Below are positions 31,992 through 43,684 of a DNA stretch of 64,000 bases, piece after piece; position 1 is the stretch's first letter; each line of letters begins with the position of its first letter. The DNA is taken from contig JAJTUP010000050.1 of NCBI GenBank assembly GCA_021399435.1, forward strand, positions 372,001-436,000, written 5' to 3'. The notes below the pieces were generated by a model. The model was given only the letters and a program-made list of their open reading frames with translations, ran no database searches and was not told where the DNA came from. The stretch comes from Diaporthe sp. PMI_573. Lineage: Eukaryota > Ascomycota > Sordariomycetes > Diaporthales > Diaporthaceae. The translations under genes were made by a program, and so were the position numbers.

Positions 31992-33551
31992 TGAAGAGGG
32001 CGCGCGTATCGTCGACGAAAGCCTCTCTGCCCTGTGTCTCTCAAGGGCTGACTTGTGGAGCTTTCGTCTTTTCACAACTGGCTCGTCTTGATGATAGGAG
32101 ATGGGGAGCCTCCGGTACTCCCTTTCCCACAAATCCTTAACAATGGCCTTGGCATTCGAGAGCCAATCTGGGCGGTCGGCCCAGGTGTTTTCATAGTACC
32201 TCCACCGATACGCCGGGTGGAGGACAGTAGCCGCATAATATACCGGTGTCTGATCGAGTATGGTATAGTATTCGTCAAGCTTCTTCCAAGCAAGATTGAC
32301 GTTTACCTTGAAGTGCTCAGGATCTGGGTAATATTCTGCCGTTTGTTTCCACTGTTCGAGCCGTTCCAGGAGATATTCGTAAGTTGTTGCCACATCCCAG
32401 ATATTTCCATATGCCACGATGCAACCACCTTTGCGAACGCGATTCTGGGCATCGCCTTCAAGCATGAGAAGAGCCTCCTCGAAATCCACAAGCACTTGAT
32501 TTAGTAGGTCAATGACCTTCCAGTCCTTCTCATCCAATTGGCTCTCTTCACGAAGACAGAGCGGAATCTCGCTTGCTGTAGTCTTTCCGCCGCGTTGGAC
32601 TTTCTGAAACAGAAGCTTCTGCTCGTCCACAAAGTCATCAAGGAATGGTCTGAGGCGAAGGGCGCGGCGGATCATATAGAGGGTGGAAAGCCAACGAGTT
32701 TGGTTATCAACCACCACATCAAGTGGCTTCTTCGCTTGATCAACGGCATTATCAGACCTTTGATGATCCTTCTGCAAATTGCGAAGAGCGTAGGTCAGAA
32801 CGTCCGAGCGATGAATCCAATGGACCAGGTTATGAAGCTTTCCGATAGGCCCTTTCTTTCGCCAGATCTCGTGTTGGGCTGCATCGAGGGCCAGCTCCCC
32901 ATCAACCTCCTCCTCGAACGCGTCAGCGCTGTGGCCAAAGAGCAATGCTTTAGCGACAAGGTTGAGTACATGACCAAAACACCGTATTCTTCGAGTCTTC
33001 GGTTCGAACCCTAGCTTCATGCCAATCTCTTCCATCGCCGAATCCATGTTCGAGGCATTGTCGAGGGTGAAGTAGCCAATTTTGTCAAGGATCTCGTAGC
33101 TTTCGAGAATCTCAAGAATCTGGGCCGCAATGTTCTCTCCTGTGTGGCGAGCCCCCAGCTCAGGAAGACCAAGAACAAGTTTAGATGGATATCCGTTGCT
33201 GTCGGCGTAGAAACAAACGATCCCATATAAGGCATGGCGGTTGCGAGACCTCCATCCATCAAATGAAACGTGTATCTGCCCTGGGACGTCCTTCAGGCTC
33301 TTGATAATGAAGGCCTTGTTGCTCTCATGAATCTGGATAATTCGCTTGCGGACGATATCGTGGCCAATATGAGCTTGAGTCTGCTCAACGGAGGGGTTCA
33401 GGTACTCGAAAATACGCCGAAGCCGTGGGTGTTCAACTTGGCGGAAAGAGCCGTGCACGCTTCTCAGCCATTTGTACCCCAGCCCAAAACTTTGTAAATA
33501 CCGTACTATCGCACCGATCCCCGAAGTACTTGCGCATGAGAGGACTGTCAA
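31992..33551 (-). pseudogene. hAT transposase, C-terminus removed by Copia
   Basis: A long frame (about 520 codons of hAT origin) shows IFEYLNPSVEQTQ, HVSFDGWRSRNRHAL (first Asp), YFTLDNASNMD (second Asp), RCFGHVLNLVAKALLFG, DNQTRWLSTLYMI, EKDWKVIDLL and YPDPEHFKVNVNLAWKKLDEYY, with no internal stop. It is the best preserved hAT coding region in the window. The 5' BED-finger exon is not clear and the start at 33551 is only the first ATG in frame. The 3' dimerisation domain is cut off by the Copia LTR at 31991, so the protein cannot be complete. Confidence 0.8.
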
Positions 33552-34039
33552 ACAGGCGCCTACACGACGACAGCGCTCCCACGACTGCGTGACTAATTCA
33601 AAACTCTTTGTTCACCAAATGCACAGATCTGTGAAACAATCGAACAAAAATATGTTGCCATTCCGAAGTGCGTACATCACAATGAGTTAGATTGTGGAGA
33701 GGGTGTTAGCCAAGGCACTCATTTCTTGCTCAGTGACCTCGAGGTTCAGGTGTGGGTGGAGCAAGCCTGACGAAGACGGAGGAGCAACACAAGGATGTTG
33801 CTGTAGTTCTTTCCGACAATACCCGCACGGAGGTATTTGTTGAATGTGATTCTTATCCTTGATTCTAAATCTATTGAATCGCCAACGGCCCGATAGGTAT
33901 TTAAAATATGTATAGTTCTGATTTCGACCGCTATCCCTCCTGCCCTGGCTTTCTTAATGTGAGAGCTGCTGCCTTGTTCCTTGTTAATGGCAGGATGTTA
34001 CGTTTTATGATAATTATAATATGTCGAGAGGTCAGGGGA
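33552..34039. other. hAT 5' side, no clear exon
   Basis: This probably holds the leader and missing N-terminal coding part of the hAT copy, but no BED finger or splice pattern could be read. Confidence 0.3.
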
Positions 34040-34319
34040 AGATGCTGGGCAAAGATTGCTTGAGGGCAGATCAGGATCTGAACATTCCGTGCTATGTTAC
34101 GATTGATACCTAACTACATTGTGATTCCAGTGCGTCTAGCCACCCATCTTATAACCTGACCTGCCCATCCCTCATGGATCTCGATGCACGCTGGCCTGAG
34201 CGAGGCTCAGCCCTGACTTGGGCGCCATATGGGCCTGAGCGGTGCTGCGGTGCCTTTCGCCGATACTACGGTGCCCTTCACCGGGCCTCCGACGGGCCCG
34301 AAGTGCTGCCTTCCAACAT
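34040..34319 (-). repeat. 280-bp dispersed repeat, copy B
   Basis: It is inverted relative to copy A (13213-13492) and almost identical. Relative to transcription, both copies lie upstream of a hAT transposase sequence in the same orientation. On the minus strand it starts TGTTGGAAGG at 34319. Confidence 0.85.
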
Positions 34320-34757
34320 AATATGATGTATCTTAAATGATCTTTTCTTCTCTTGATTCCGTGCTCGCTGTATATGTATCGCGCCTCTAACGACTCTTCG
34401 TCCATTGCCTCTATGGCATCATCTACTTAGCATCTATCGATATAGCTCAATGAAGGCTTCGTCTACATTCAATGTTCCCCGGTCATTCCACTGCTCTTGC
34501 TCAGTAATCTATTATAACTGCACTTTCCGAGCGAGGCAGAATTTTGCCTCCAAACCTGCCCAGCAACATCGGTTTAAGGCAATACCTTGCGAAAGGTCGG
34601 AACCGTCGACTTAATGTGCTGACCCAGACGTATCGACCAGTTGCCAGAGAGAAAGGTTAATTGTTAACTTCTCCACCCGAAGTTGCTTTAACTAATAAAG
34701 TAGGCAAAGACTGACTTTATGGGTCTCAGTGTGCTAATAGAAAAGGTACTACACGAC
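34320..34757. other. No gene recognised
   Basis: Nothing beyond short frames is seen. Confidence 0.4.
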
Positions 34758-35168
34758 TTAACTGTTATTACCCTTGGGGAGGTGTATTGTTGCTTGTCTC
34801 CATAGATACGCGTAAGTTTCTAAAGCATCGCGGGTCCAGCTTTCACAATCGGGATAAAGCCTCAACATGGGTCGGATATTGGCAAGGCATTCTTTAAATA
34901 TATTTTTCAGCCTTATCGCTGCCTGGTGGTTTGCCGTTGTCGGTTTATCGTTGTATCTACGCGACTGGATCTTGAGGAGGAAAAGTATATAAATGGGAGT
35001 GCTATGTCGTCCGTCCTTTATCATTTCCCTTTTAAGTGCTCTATACACATACAGTTCTCGGAGGCTTCGAATCTCGGGATTCCTCTCGAGAAAAGAAGCC
35101 AGCCAGCGTTTTCCGAGTGGTTGTGGCCTCGGCTGAGAGTCGCTTACCCGAGCCGCGAAAGTCCTCAT
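34758..35168 (-). pseudogene. Pogo-like transposase fragment (CENP-B-type helix)
   Basis: The frame contains PLGKRWLASFLERNPEIRSLR, the conserved end of the Tc5/CENP-B helix-turn-helix of pogo transposases. The following part (ANHQAAIRLKNIFKECLANI) may be decayed linker. The DDE domain is absent. The fragment begins 16 bp after the stop of the sirtuin-Ulp1 gene. Confidence 0.5.
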
Positions 35169-35183
35169 TTCGAGCCTAGTTAT

Positions 35184-38100
35184 TTACTCCGTCGACAAGG
35201 AACAGTCCTCGTGAATCTGATGGTCTCTGAGATATTGCTGTATCAGGACCTCAATGTGTTGTCCAGCCGCGGCCATGTCAACTTCCTCCACAGCCCTTCG
35301 TAGGCACACGAGACGCTCACGCCTCTTTATTTCTTCACCCCTTTGGCAAGCGATATTTTTCGTGACGTGCTTGATCTTGCTTTCAAGTTCGCTCCTCAAG
35401 ACGACATTGCTCTTCAAACCCTTGGCAGATTTAATCATATCTCTGAGGAGAGTCTCGTCATGTTGCAGTTCGTGCAGGGGATCTTGCAATTGATCGGTCA
35501 GAGAGGATCGTGCATTTTCAATGGCCGACATCAGGGTTGTCAGTTGTTGAAGAGCTGCCTGAAACGATCGGAGCTTGGAGACGCAGGCATCAATGTGGTA
35601 ATTTGCGGCCTCTTGCTGTCGTTGTAAAAGTTTTCTCATGGTGCTCTGCAACTCTCTGTTACCCTGAAGCGTATTCGCAGAGGCTAAAGTCGCACTAGCC
35701 GCATCCATATCGTCTGGGGATAAACCGAGGAATTCATGTTCATATGCGACTTTGTCAGAAAGCATATCCCAGAGCCGTAAAGGGCCTGCGACCGGAACGT
35801 CGCTATATTGGCCGCCACGGCTAGCCACGTGCACAAAATTGACGTTTGTACCTAGAGCGAGCAGAAACAGTCGATAAAGCTTGCTGTCGATCGAGGATGG
35901 CGCGTCTATACCAGCAGCATCGTAGGCAGTCATAATGATACAACAGAGGCCGCAGTCGTAAGAATTGCTCTGCTGCAGGATTTTGGTCGGATGTGCAATA
36001 TGCCAGCCTTTGTCCCAGTCATTGTACGGGTCTGGGAGCCGATTGGTGACAAAACGGCGAGCTAATTGCAAGCACTGGTCATTATTGTCCTCAGTTGGCC
36101 CGTTTGGATCAAACAGCACAGCCTCACGTGGACCCACGTAAATTCTGAGCAACACCCAGTGCTTGTTGTTGACGTTGATTTGGAGGGCAAAAGTACTAGA
36201 CTCGTGGCACGGGAGTGTCCATTCAGTTGAGTCCTGACAGTCCCACGCGCCGCTGGACATAGTACTGATTTGAGAGGCAACGGAGGTAAAATACTCCGCA
36301 AAAGTGTTCATAAGGCAATCATTGAGCCATCCACTCTGATCATTGTTGCATTTAAGCCTCTCGAGATCCTGTGGAAGGAATGGCAGCAGCGGTGCGAAAA
36401 GATACGGCTGCGCTGGGCCTGCAGTATCTTGAGTTAAGTCGATCGGATCCTGCTGACTGGTAATGTGGGAATGTCTCGTAATTCCAACCTTAGTAGGGCC
36501 CAGGCACTGTGTGTGTTGTGGTGATAGTTGTGCTGGTGTGGATGGTGTGGATCGGTGGGCGAGCGATTCAGGCAATATTTTGCAAGAAGATGGCGTGTCA
36601 CTAGCCTTTTTCTCCAAGTCCCTCACGCCCCAATTTTGGCTTGGACTGCTACCTGTGGCTAGCTCTGACGTATTGCCATTGGGTCCTTCGGAGTAGCTGT
36701 GACCGCCTCTTTCAGAGGCGGGATTAGCGACTGAAGTAGCTTGATTTGATCTGGACTTGGTGTAGGCTTGAGACGTTGACAGCTGTGGTGAGAGAGCTAG
36801 AGATGTGTTTGAATGTTTGTGTGTTGTCTCGGGTGATCGGAGGACACGAATCTCTAGTACATCCAAGTCAGCTGAAGGAACTGGAAAGGGCTGGATCTAC
36901 AAAGTACCTTCTCTGAAATCAGCATCCTGCGGCTCAATTGTGAGGCGGTATTTGAGTTCAGAACTTTGCGCAAGACAACAAACTCGAGTAGTAGGATGTT
37001 GCTCGCACAGCCAGGCCACTCCCCCGCTCTGTTCGGCAGCCCTTTCACGGCGAAGAGCCTTTTGGAGTATGTTCCCATAGAAAGGAACAAAGTTGGCTTC
37101 ACTAAGCCCAAGAGCCCCTATGTTCTTCCAGAACGCAGCTTTTCGTAATGAATGTATACCAAAGAATAGAGCGACAACCTTGAGCTTGAAATCATCCGAA
37201 CTTGTATCGATGTCAGAATGAGCTTTAGGATAACGTCCATGTGATCTCAACACCCATTTCCGCGTGATAATCTCAGCGGTACGTCGAAGCTGGATTACAG
37301 CCCGAGGGGTTCCCCAATTATTGGTGTCGAACTCTGCAGTGACACAGTCACAGACGAGTTTGGGAGGCAGGTTTCGTATAACCCATGGCGCGAAATAGGC
37401 TGTTCCATCGTCTGAAGTGCCATCACTCCTGATCTCGTGTTGATCTTGGTAGTTGTGCAGTTCATCGACTTTTAGATCATTGCTGCTGCACTCCTCCCTC
37501 CCACCTTTGCGTTGATTGATTTTTCCGCTTTCAATACGTGCTTCGCAATACTGCTTCACCATGTTTCGCCAGTCACTTCGTAGCTTTTCCATCCTACCAT
37601 GGGACGCTTTCATAGCCCCAGTATGCTTGATGTCTTGAATGCCTTTCCAGATGGGAGATTCTGGACCCTCGACTATTCGATGGTCTGTGGGTGAAGTGAC
37701 GATTCTGAAATCCTCTTCTTCCTCTGCAACCTGAATGTCGGAAGTTGTACCAAGAAGATTGAGCTTCAAAGCAAAATCATCACACTTGCCACGGATAACA
37801 AAATTCCAGAGGTTGTTTGTTTCCTGGGGCGGAGGATCCACGTTCAGCCACGCTGTGAGTCCGTGCTTCTTTGAGCGTGTTGCCTGGCATAGCTCCCTCA
37901 CAAGCTTTTTCACGCCCGGTATTGTAAGGGACGTACCGACCACAATAACGACGTTGGGGACAGAACGTAAGTCTGCTTGAGAGACTTTACCAATAGCTTC
38001 TGCATCCGGGCTAGGTCCGTGGTATAATACCACACGTGGCGTGAGACGTCCAATTCCATGGCTCCTTTTTCCATTCTGTTCTGTGCGAATCCGGTCATTC

Positions 38101-38836
38101 TCTGCGCATGCTTTACACAAAGGGGCCTCCGGCCCTTGGAAGAGCAATTTGTCAAAACCTTGAATGTGGCTGCATTTCGTACATTGTATCTTGTCGAGTC
38201 CACCATGAAGCTGTATTGTCACTGGCCAGGGTGCCTCCATATTGAGTGGTATATTAGTTGCCAGAGGTTGGATCGACGTGTCCAGGCAGTCAATATTCTG
38301 ACTGTAGAGACGCATCAAGCGATCATCCTCAGCAAGGGCTTTGAGCGTCTCGTGAAAAGCAGTGGGAATAGCATCTCTTGCTAGATCCGACAACTCTGTA
38401 ATCATTTGGTGAAATCTCTCCGTAGACTTCTTGTTGTTGTAAACTGAGATGTCAAATAGGTCTTCGCCTTTGCCTTTCACCTTTGACTTGGCCTGGAAGG
38501 TCTTGAACAGTCCTTCCTTGGATCGAAAATCGGGGACTGCTAAGTTAGTTAGTTAGGGATACAACGTGCCACTGTCGATATGAAAGAAATAGACTTGCTT
38601 CCTGCGGACACGGAAATCCCGGCTCCAGCAACCACCACAATTTTTTTCTTGCATTGCAAAGCCTTCAGCAAACGCTGCAGAGGAGCACTGGTTGCAGTAT
38701 CCTGGTGGTCAAGATCGATTTGTACAGCACGTTGATGCTGGTCATTCGCAACTCTTCGCTTTTTGTAAGGGGGCATTCCGTCGGTCTTAGCTATGATCTC
38801 GCCGCCACTCAGCTGAGATTTCTCAGAACCGTCCAT
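35184..38836 (-). CDS. Sirtuin (Hst3/Hst4-like) fused to Ulp1-type SUMO protease
   Basis: The model has three exons: 38836-38599, 38536-36908 and 36853-35184, giving 1,178 residues. Intron 1 (38537-38598) uses a GCAAGT donor and CAG acceptor and rebuilds the sirtuin motif GAGISVSAGIPDFRS. The Sir2 domain shows SQNID (158-162), catalytic His190 (QLHGG), zinc cysteines 198/201/220/223 and VGTS (279-282). PPYKKRR (22-28) is a likely nuclear signal. Intron 2 (36854-36907, GTACTT...TAG) removes the sirtuin stop and keeps the frame. Residues 760-763 read IDLT, a SUMO-interaction-like motif. The C48 domain shows WLNDCLMN, His854, Asp871, Gln917 and Cys923 (QQSNSYDCG). A coiled coil spans about 1010-1165. 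It should be an NAD-dependent deacylase plus deSUMOylase, probably nuclear. The alternative is two genes with starts at 38836 and 36866, only 30 bp apart. Confidence 0.75.
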
Positions 38837-41163
38837 TCCTACACTACTCGTCGTAAACCTGCGGTGGATGGTGTTGTGTGGTGGTTGTAGTGGCCCGTGA
38901 CAATGAGCGGAGGGGATTGCGGGGTTGTTCCAGCAACCGGCAGCTATCGGAAAATTGCGGATGTCGGGTTACTTATATAAGCGAACGTGAACGCTGAAAA
39001 AAGAAATTCCGACCCCTTGTTCGGTGGTCAACGGCCAACGTCCCGGTCAACATACATACGCCCACCCAGTACAAGGAATTAAGCGTGCAACCTACTATAA
39101 ATTCTTGTACCCCCATTTCCGGCCGGGCCCCCATTCCGGCCACCGCCGCTTCTCGAAGTTGCAAAGGGCATGTCTATCAAACTCAATGGCTGCGTATCTG
39201 AGAAAAGTGTGCCTGAGGCAGCAATGTGTCCATCACGACAAAACCAGCCCCCCTAACGGGAGGGGTCGCACTAGGGTACCCACACCAGACATTATCAATA
39301 ACACAAAGTGACCACCCCATCAGTTGGACCCAAATTCTCTCCCACCCTATCATCCTATTCCTGATTTTGGAAATAAATTTCTTGATTCTTTGCTTCCAAG
39401 TATACGACTCTCTACCATTGACAGAATCGTCGGTCAAGATGGATGTTTTTAGTAAGCTTCGACTTTAAGCAGTCGTTAGTTAAGCTCGTGTGGGAGTTCG
39501 TGCAACTGTGGACAAGCTGATGATGAGGAAGCAATTAGCAGGTTATACACTGTCTACTTTTTCGCATTGGCAGTATTTCTCCAGTTTTTTGCCAGCACGT
39601 CCCGCCAGTGACCGCCATATCTGTAAAGGAACTGCCAAACGTTACGGAACAAATGTCGGCCGGCGTGCTCACCGGTTCACATTTTGGAGCGCCCGTCATC
39701 CCGCTCGCTCTCCGCCCTCCTCCTGCTGCCAAACAGGCTTGGGCGGGAGGAGGAAACTATCCGGCGTCGAAGACAGCGGCCGTACGAAGCTATGCCGCGG
39801 CTCGGTTCCCTCGTCATGCGTCATGAATTTAGCCATGCGGAACAGGTCAAGATCGAGACCTGCCCTTACAGGCCTGTAGGAGGACAGCCTCCCGGCGTCA
39901 TGTGCTGGTCGACATTGGCGGCTGAGACGGAGAGGCGGCTTGCCGACCGCAAGGGCGACCCGCTCTCAGAGACTCAGCCTACGGGTCTTCGTTGCATCAA
40001 ACTCGAAGGACTGGACATAGAGAAATGAAAAGCCGAATATGGCACTGGAGCGGCTCCAAGCCGCGGAGGACTGGCAACTCCCCAAGATTTTCATCGCGCT
40101 GTGCGCCGACGACGAAATCTCGAAAACGGGCTGGACGTGTAGAGGATGGTTTCGACGATTTGGCCGAGAGGAGGAGGCATGGTGGCCAGGTGGTTGGGCT
40201 TCTGGAGTTGGTTGCGTGTGGCTAAGGGGGACGCTCTGGTTCCAGCCTTTCAGAATCGACGGGTTTGAAGCCCTGTATTATGGTAAAGTGGCTGATGGCG
40301 ACTGACCCTAGTCCTGCCGCGGAGGGAGGATGTGGGATTGCGGGCGAGAGCCGAGTCGGAGAAGCCGCCAGGGCCACGCAGAGGTCGAGGATGGCGGGAG
40401 TGCGGGAGCCGTCGTCGGCGGGCGACTTTGCCGCGTCGACCACAGCAAACCATGCAGCGGCGACCACGCCGCTTTCTATCAGAGATGAAAGCGCCAATGA
40501 AAGCGATAGTCCCGTTGGCGGGGGTGCCTCGGGAGGAAATGCTGGCAGCACGCCTACCAAGTTCACAATCTGACCCTCTAGACGTCGTCTGACGGTGGTG
40601 CGCCGGACAGTGGTGCACTGGGGCCCTAGGCTGACGCTTCGGAGGAGAATGCCGCATAGCTGAAGAGGCCGGAGGTTGAAGGAGAGCAGTGGTGGCGGGG
40701 GTGCTATCACTGCTATGCTCCAAGGTCGTGTCTGATGGAAAGGGGGAAACCCCTGGGTAGACAACGACGACCTTATTAGTTTCGCCCTGTCGGCCCAGAC
40801 AACGTCAACTTGAGGACGTATTTGGAGATGGCCCAGGTCAGCGGCGGATGTGCAGCGGATGCCGATGAGGTACGGCTGGCCAGTGGTCAAACACCATGTC
40901 CTGGTGCTATTTCAAGCGCCTCTAGAAGAGGCCCAGTCTCTGGAGACATGCGAAGATCATACCACTCAAAAAGCCCGGGATCATCTTCACCGTCCACCCT
41001 AAACTTCCCAAGCCATCGGGTTCGTACCCTATGACTAGAATCGTCCAAACCCATTCAAAATTGCTGACAGACATACATTCCCAACATCCATATATCCAAT
41101 CTGGTCGCCATTATTTCCGGAAAACAGCTGCCAGTACACACTAGATAACCCAGCCTTATTGAA
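38837..41163. other. No gene recognised; dispersed repeat and GC-rich stretch
   Basis: The first 300 bases are probably the promoter of the minus-strand sirtuin-Ulp1 gene. A dispersed repeat lies at 39210-39297. From 39600 to 40900 the DNA is GC-rich with long frames on both strands (for example 40222-40890 minus), none with a recognisable domain. A plus frame near 39880-40020 (CWSTLAAETERRLADRKGDP) looks coding-like but stays unidentified. Confidence 0.4.
39210..39297 (+). repeat. Dispersed repeat, copy 1
   Basis: TGCCTGAGGCAGCAATG followed by GACAAAACCAGCCCCC, GGGGTC and AGACAT matches 49033-49119 in order with scattered substitutions. It contains a GGGGGC/ACCCC-like inverted core (AGCCCCCCTAACGGGAGGGG). 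It may be a small non-autonomous element. Confidence 0.6.
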
Positions 41164-42849
41164 TTATGCATCGGTCTCCTCCCTGCTGCCCGCCAAGAGC
41201 GGTTTGCGCCCATATACGGCAAGCCTAGGTGTCGGTCAACATTTGAACAACCCCTGACAAGTGACGCCGCCAAGGCTATAGGAAAAACTTACACAATATA
41301 GTAAAAATGGATCTTGGTGTCCTTCAAATCCTTCCTCACATCGACGAGAAACACCTCGACCTCCTCGATCGTCCAGCCGAGTGCCTTAGTGAAGATGTTG
41401 ATGGTCATGCCATGTATACCATCCAGGATGTTGGTCATCTGCATCAAACCCACAGCCTTCTCCCGCTCGCCCTTGGCCCACGGGTTCCCAGGGAGCGCAA
41501 ACTTACGTTCGACAACATCCACGAACCCGGCCTGGATCATCTGGCTCTTGAATCGCGCCGCAGACCGTCCGCTACGCCCCACCCTCTCGACAGCGTCGAG
41601 GAACAGGCGGTTCCACTTCTCCAACGCCGTGCCCGCCAGGGAGCCGTCGATGCACTGGAACTCGGCGTAGTAGTCCTGGAACTCGGCCCAGCCGCCCGGG
41701 TTGAGGTTGTCGAAGCAGTAGCCGAAGATCCTAGGAAAGTTGCTGAAGGCGCCGATCATGAAGCGCGAGTGGATGTAGTCAAACTTGTGCGTGAAGATCC
41801 ATTCGTCGTCGGCGTCGTCGATCTCGAACCGGCAGTTTGGCGGGACGTATTCGGGCTGGATCGGGCTGAGGTCGGTGCCCAGCACATCTGACGCGGGATT
41901 TTCGTTTGCTGTGAAGAGGGTGAGACGTGGTGTACCAAGGGACTCACTTACGGAGGACTCATCATACCGAATTCTATACACCAGATTCCGGTTCCTGTAC
42001 GGCTTCGGTCAGGACTGCTCATGAGAATGACGCCCTCCCGTCTGCTTACCGGTGCCAAGATCGAGTACGCGTGGCGGGTTGTCAACTGGAGCGAGGGCCA
42101 GTTTTCCGAACAACGCGACAGCGATAGAGTGTTGCAGATCTGATATTGTTTAGTATACTGAGCCCTCGGTAGCTGGTGTGCAAGACATTGCCACTTACCA
42201 AGACGCTCTTGTTCTGACTGTTTTGGTCAGAGTGCTCAGACAATATCAGGAAGTGGTACTCTGCCGATCAACTCACGATGTCGTTTGGTAGGAAATATTC
42301 TTCTCTCGAGTCAGCAAGCATGGAAGGCCTAGGTTAAGGGAGGGAGCAACTGACTTCCTTCTTTATACTTATGAAATGTCCGTCCGTACTCCTCGACAAA
42401 CTGGAAGACGCTCGAGCTCACGGATACACTAGACGACCTGAGAGAAATGAGCGTTGGATCAGTATTAGGAATGATGTTGATATTCACGTACGCCCGTTCA
42501 ACATCTCCGATGGAGGAGTCTGCGTCGCTACTGTCGTCCACCTAGAGAGTCTCCGTCAGGGCATCCACTGCTCAAGTGTATTGCGGCAACTCACACTTAA
42601 TCCCGTAGAGAAGACACTCGGAGGCCCAACCGAGTCATTGTCGTTGACATCTTCCTGCGACTCGCTGGGCGGCTGCTGCGGCTGGACCTCGACGGGTTCT
42701 GCAGCGACTGCATGACTGGCGCTGGCGCCGGGCTCTCCCGGTTCCATGGTCTCGGGACGGGGAGCGTCGGCGGCAGCGCCGTGGGGCGCTTCTGAGACCT
42801 GGGCAAGAGGGCCGCACTGCTTGGTCATGTCATGGCCCTGATCAGCCAT
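41164..42849 (-). CDS. LaeA-like SAM-dependent methyltransferase
   Basis: Eight exons read in frame to 426 residues: 42849-42595, 42541-42355, 42302-42277, 42217-42199, 42139-42050, 41994-41968, 41908-41293 and 41224-41164. All seven introns are GT-AG, 52-68 nt. The N-terminal 110 residues are acidic and disordered. Then come EEYGRTFHKYKEG, EYFLPND, SEQERLDLQH and the SAM-binding motif I VLDLGTGTGIW (187-197), followed by GTDLSPIQPEYVPPNCRFE, FDYIHSRFM, NLNPGGWAEFQD and the C-terminal VYGRKP. Every motif of the LaeA-like family is present, so the gene looks intact. Members act as nuclear regulators of secondary metabolism or as metabolite methyltransferases; sequence alone does not say which. 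Three exons are only 26, 19 and 27 nt. Confidence 0.88.
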
Positions 42850-43330
42850 CCTCACCTGCCCTTCGGCACGAGTCGACTGCAACCCGACGCGGGGTTTCAC
42901 CACCACTGCCACAGCCCAAGACCTCCTTTGGATAATGCCGGCGTGTTTGCCCAAGTTCCCGTGACATCGAGCAATGGAGACGGCAGAGCGACGCGACACA
43001 GTTGCCCTTGGACCAGACGAGCACTAGAGCAACGGAGCGTCGTCTTATGTTGATTGAGCCTCCACCTGGCTGTTATGGACTGAGTCATGTTCGGCTGGAC
43101 GCATTGAAGCCCTAGCCTATTCCGTACTAGCGGTGCCACTGTCCGTATTCAGAACCAGCGGCGTGTGGGGCTAGGATTGCCTTGGCGACCAAGGCACTCG
43201 GGTATATTGCGTTACGGCTGCCCTTGTTCCCTTCCTGTTCATGTACAAACTGGTCGGGTGGTCGAGATATGCTTATATACTAGAACGGCCAATTTTGAGA
43301 CAGAGAGAACCTAAATCGTGGCCATGACGT
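42850..43330. other. Upstream region of the LaeA-like gene
   Basis: This contains no recognised gene on either strand. An in-frame extension of exon 1 upstream to 42999 exists but looks non-conserved. Confidence 0.4.
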
Positions 43331-43684
43331 TCAGGCAAAGGCCGATGGCGCCGGTGCCGACACAAATCCTAGTGAGTCGTCGGCCGCAGGCGGCGCCGAA
43401 TATGTGGAGTGCATGGGCGACGTTGCGGGCGTGTAGGCGGCCACTACAGCAAATGTATCGGATATAGGGGTAAAGTCCAGTTGTCCAACAGAGACCCCCT
43501 TCGTACTTAGAGGGCTCCCAACTAAAGTAGCTGTCATCGGGATGGAACCATACGATGCCGTAGAGGCATTACTACTGGAGCTTGCCCCAGAGACTATATC
43601 AGATACGCAATGATGATTTGCTTGCCGTTGGACTTTGATTGGCCTTTTCCCAGTCGTTCGGCCGTCATTGGCTTCTTGCTCCAA
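43331..43684 (-). CDS. Unrecognised Ser/Ala/Thr-rich ORF
   Basis: The 117-codon frame is rich in S, A, T and P, lacks a signal peptide and shows no motif. It may be a chance ORF or an exon of a disordered protein. It ends about 80 bp before the pogo element starting at 43765. Confidence 0.2.
   Translation of the reverse strand: MEQEANDGRTTGKRPIKVQRQANHHCVSDIVSGASSSSNASTASYGSIPMTATLVGSPLSTKGVSVGQLDFTPISDTFAVVAAYTPATSPMHSTYSAPPAADDSLGFVSAPAPSAFA

Noticed and set aside
33001..33016. GGTTCGAACCC as a tRNA B box
   Set aside because: It is coding sequence of the hAT transposase (GFEPKT) and no tRNA fold or A box lies around it.
36854..36907. Start codon at 36866 as the beginning of a separate Ulp1 gene
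   Set aside because: The ATG lies inside a well-formed intron that joins both frames. A 30-bp gap between two same-strand fungal genes is less likely. Kept as the alternative model.
40222..40890. 222-codon minus-strand ORF
   Set aside because: It has proline/serine/arginine-rich composition with equally long frames on the other strand and no motif. GC-rich noise is more likely.
41307..41891. 194-codon plus-strand ORF over the LaeA-like gene
   Set aside because: It is the antisense shadow of the GC-rich methyltransferase exon; the minus strand carries all conserved motifs.
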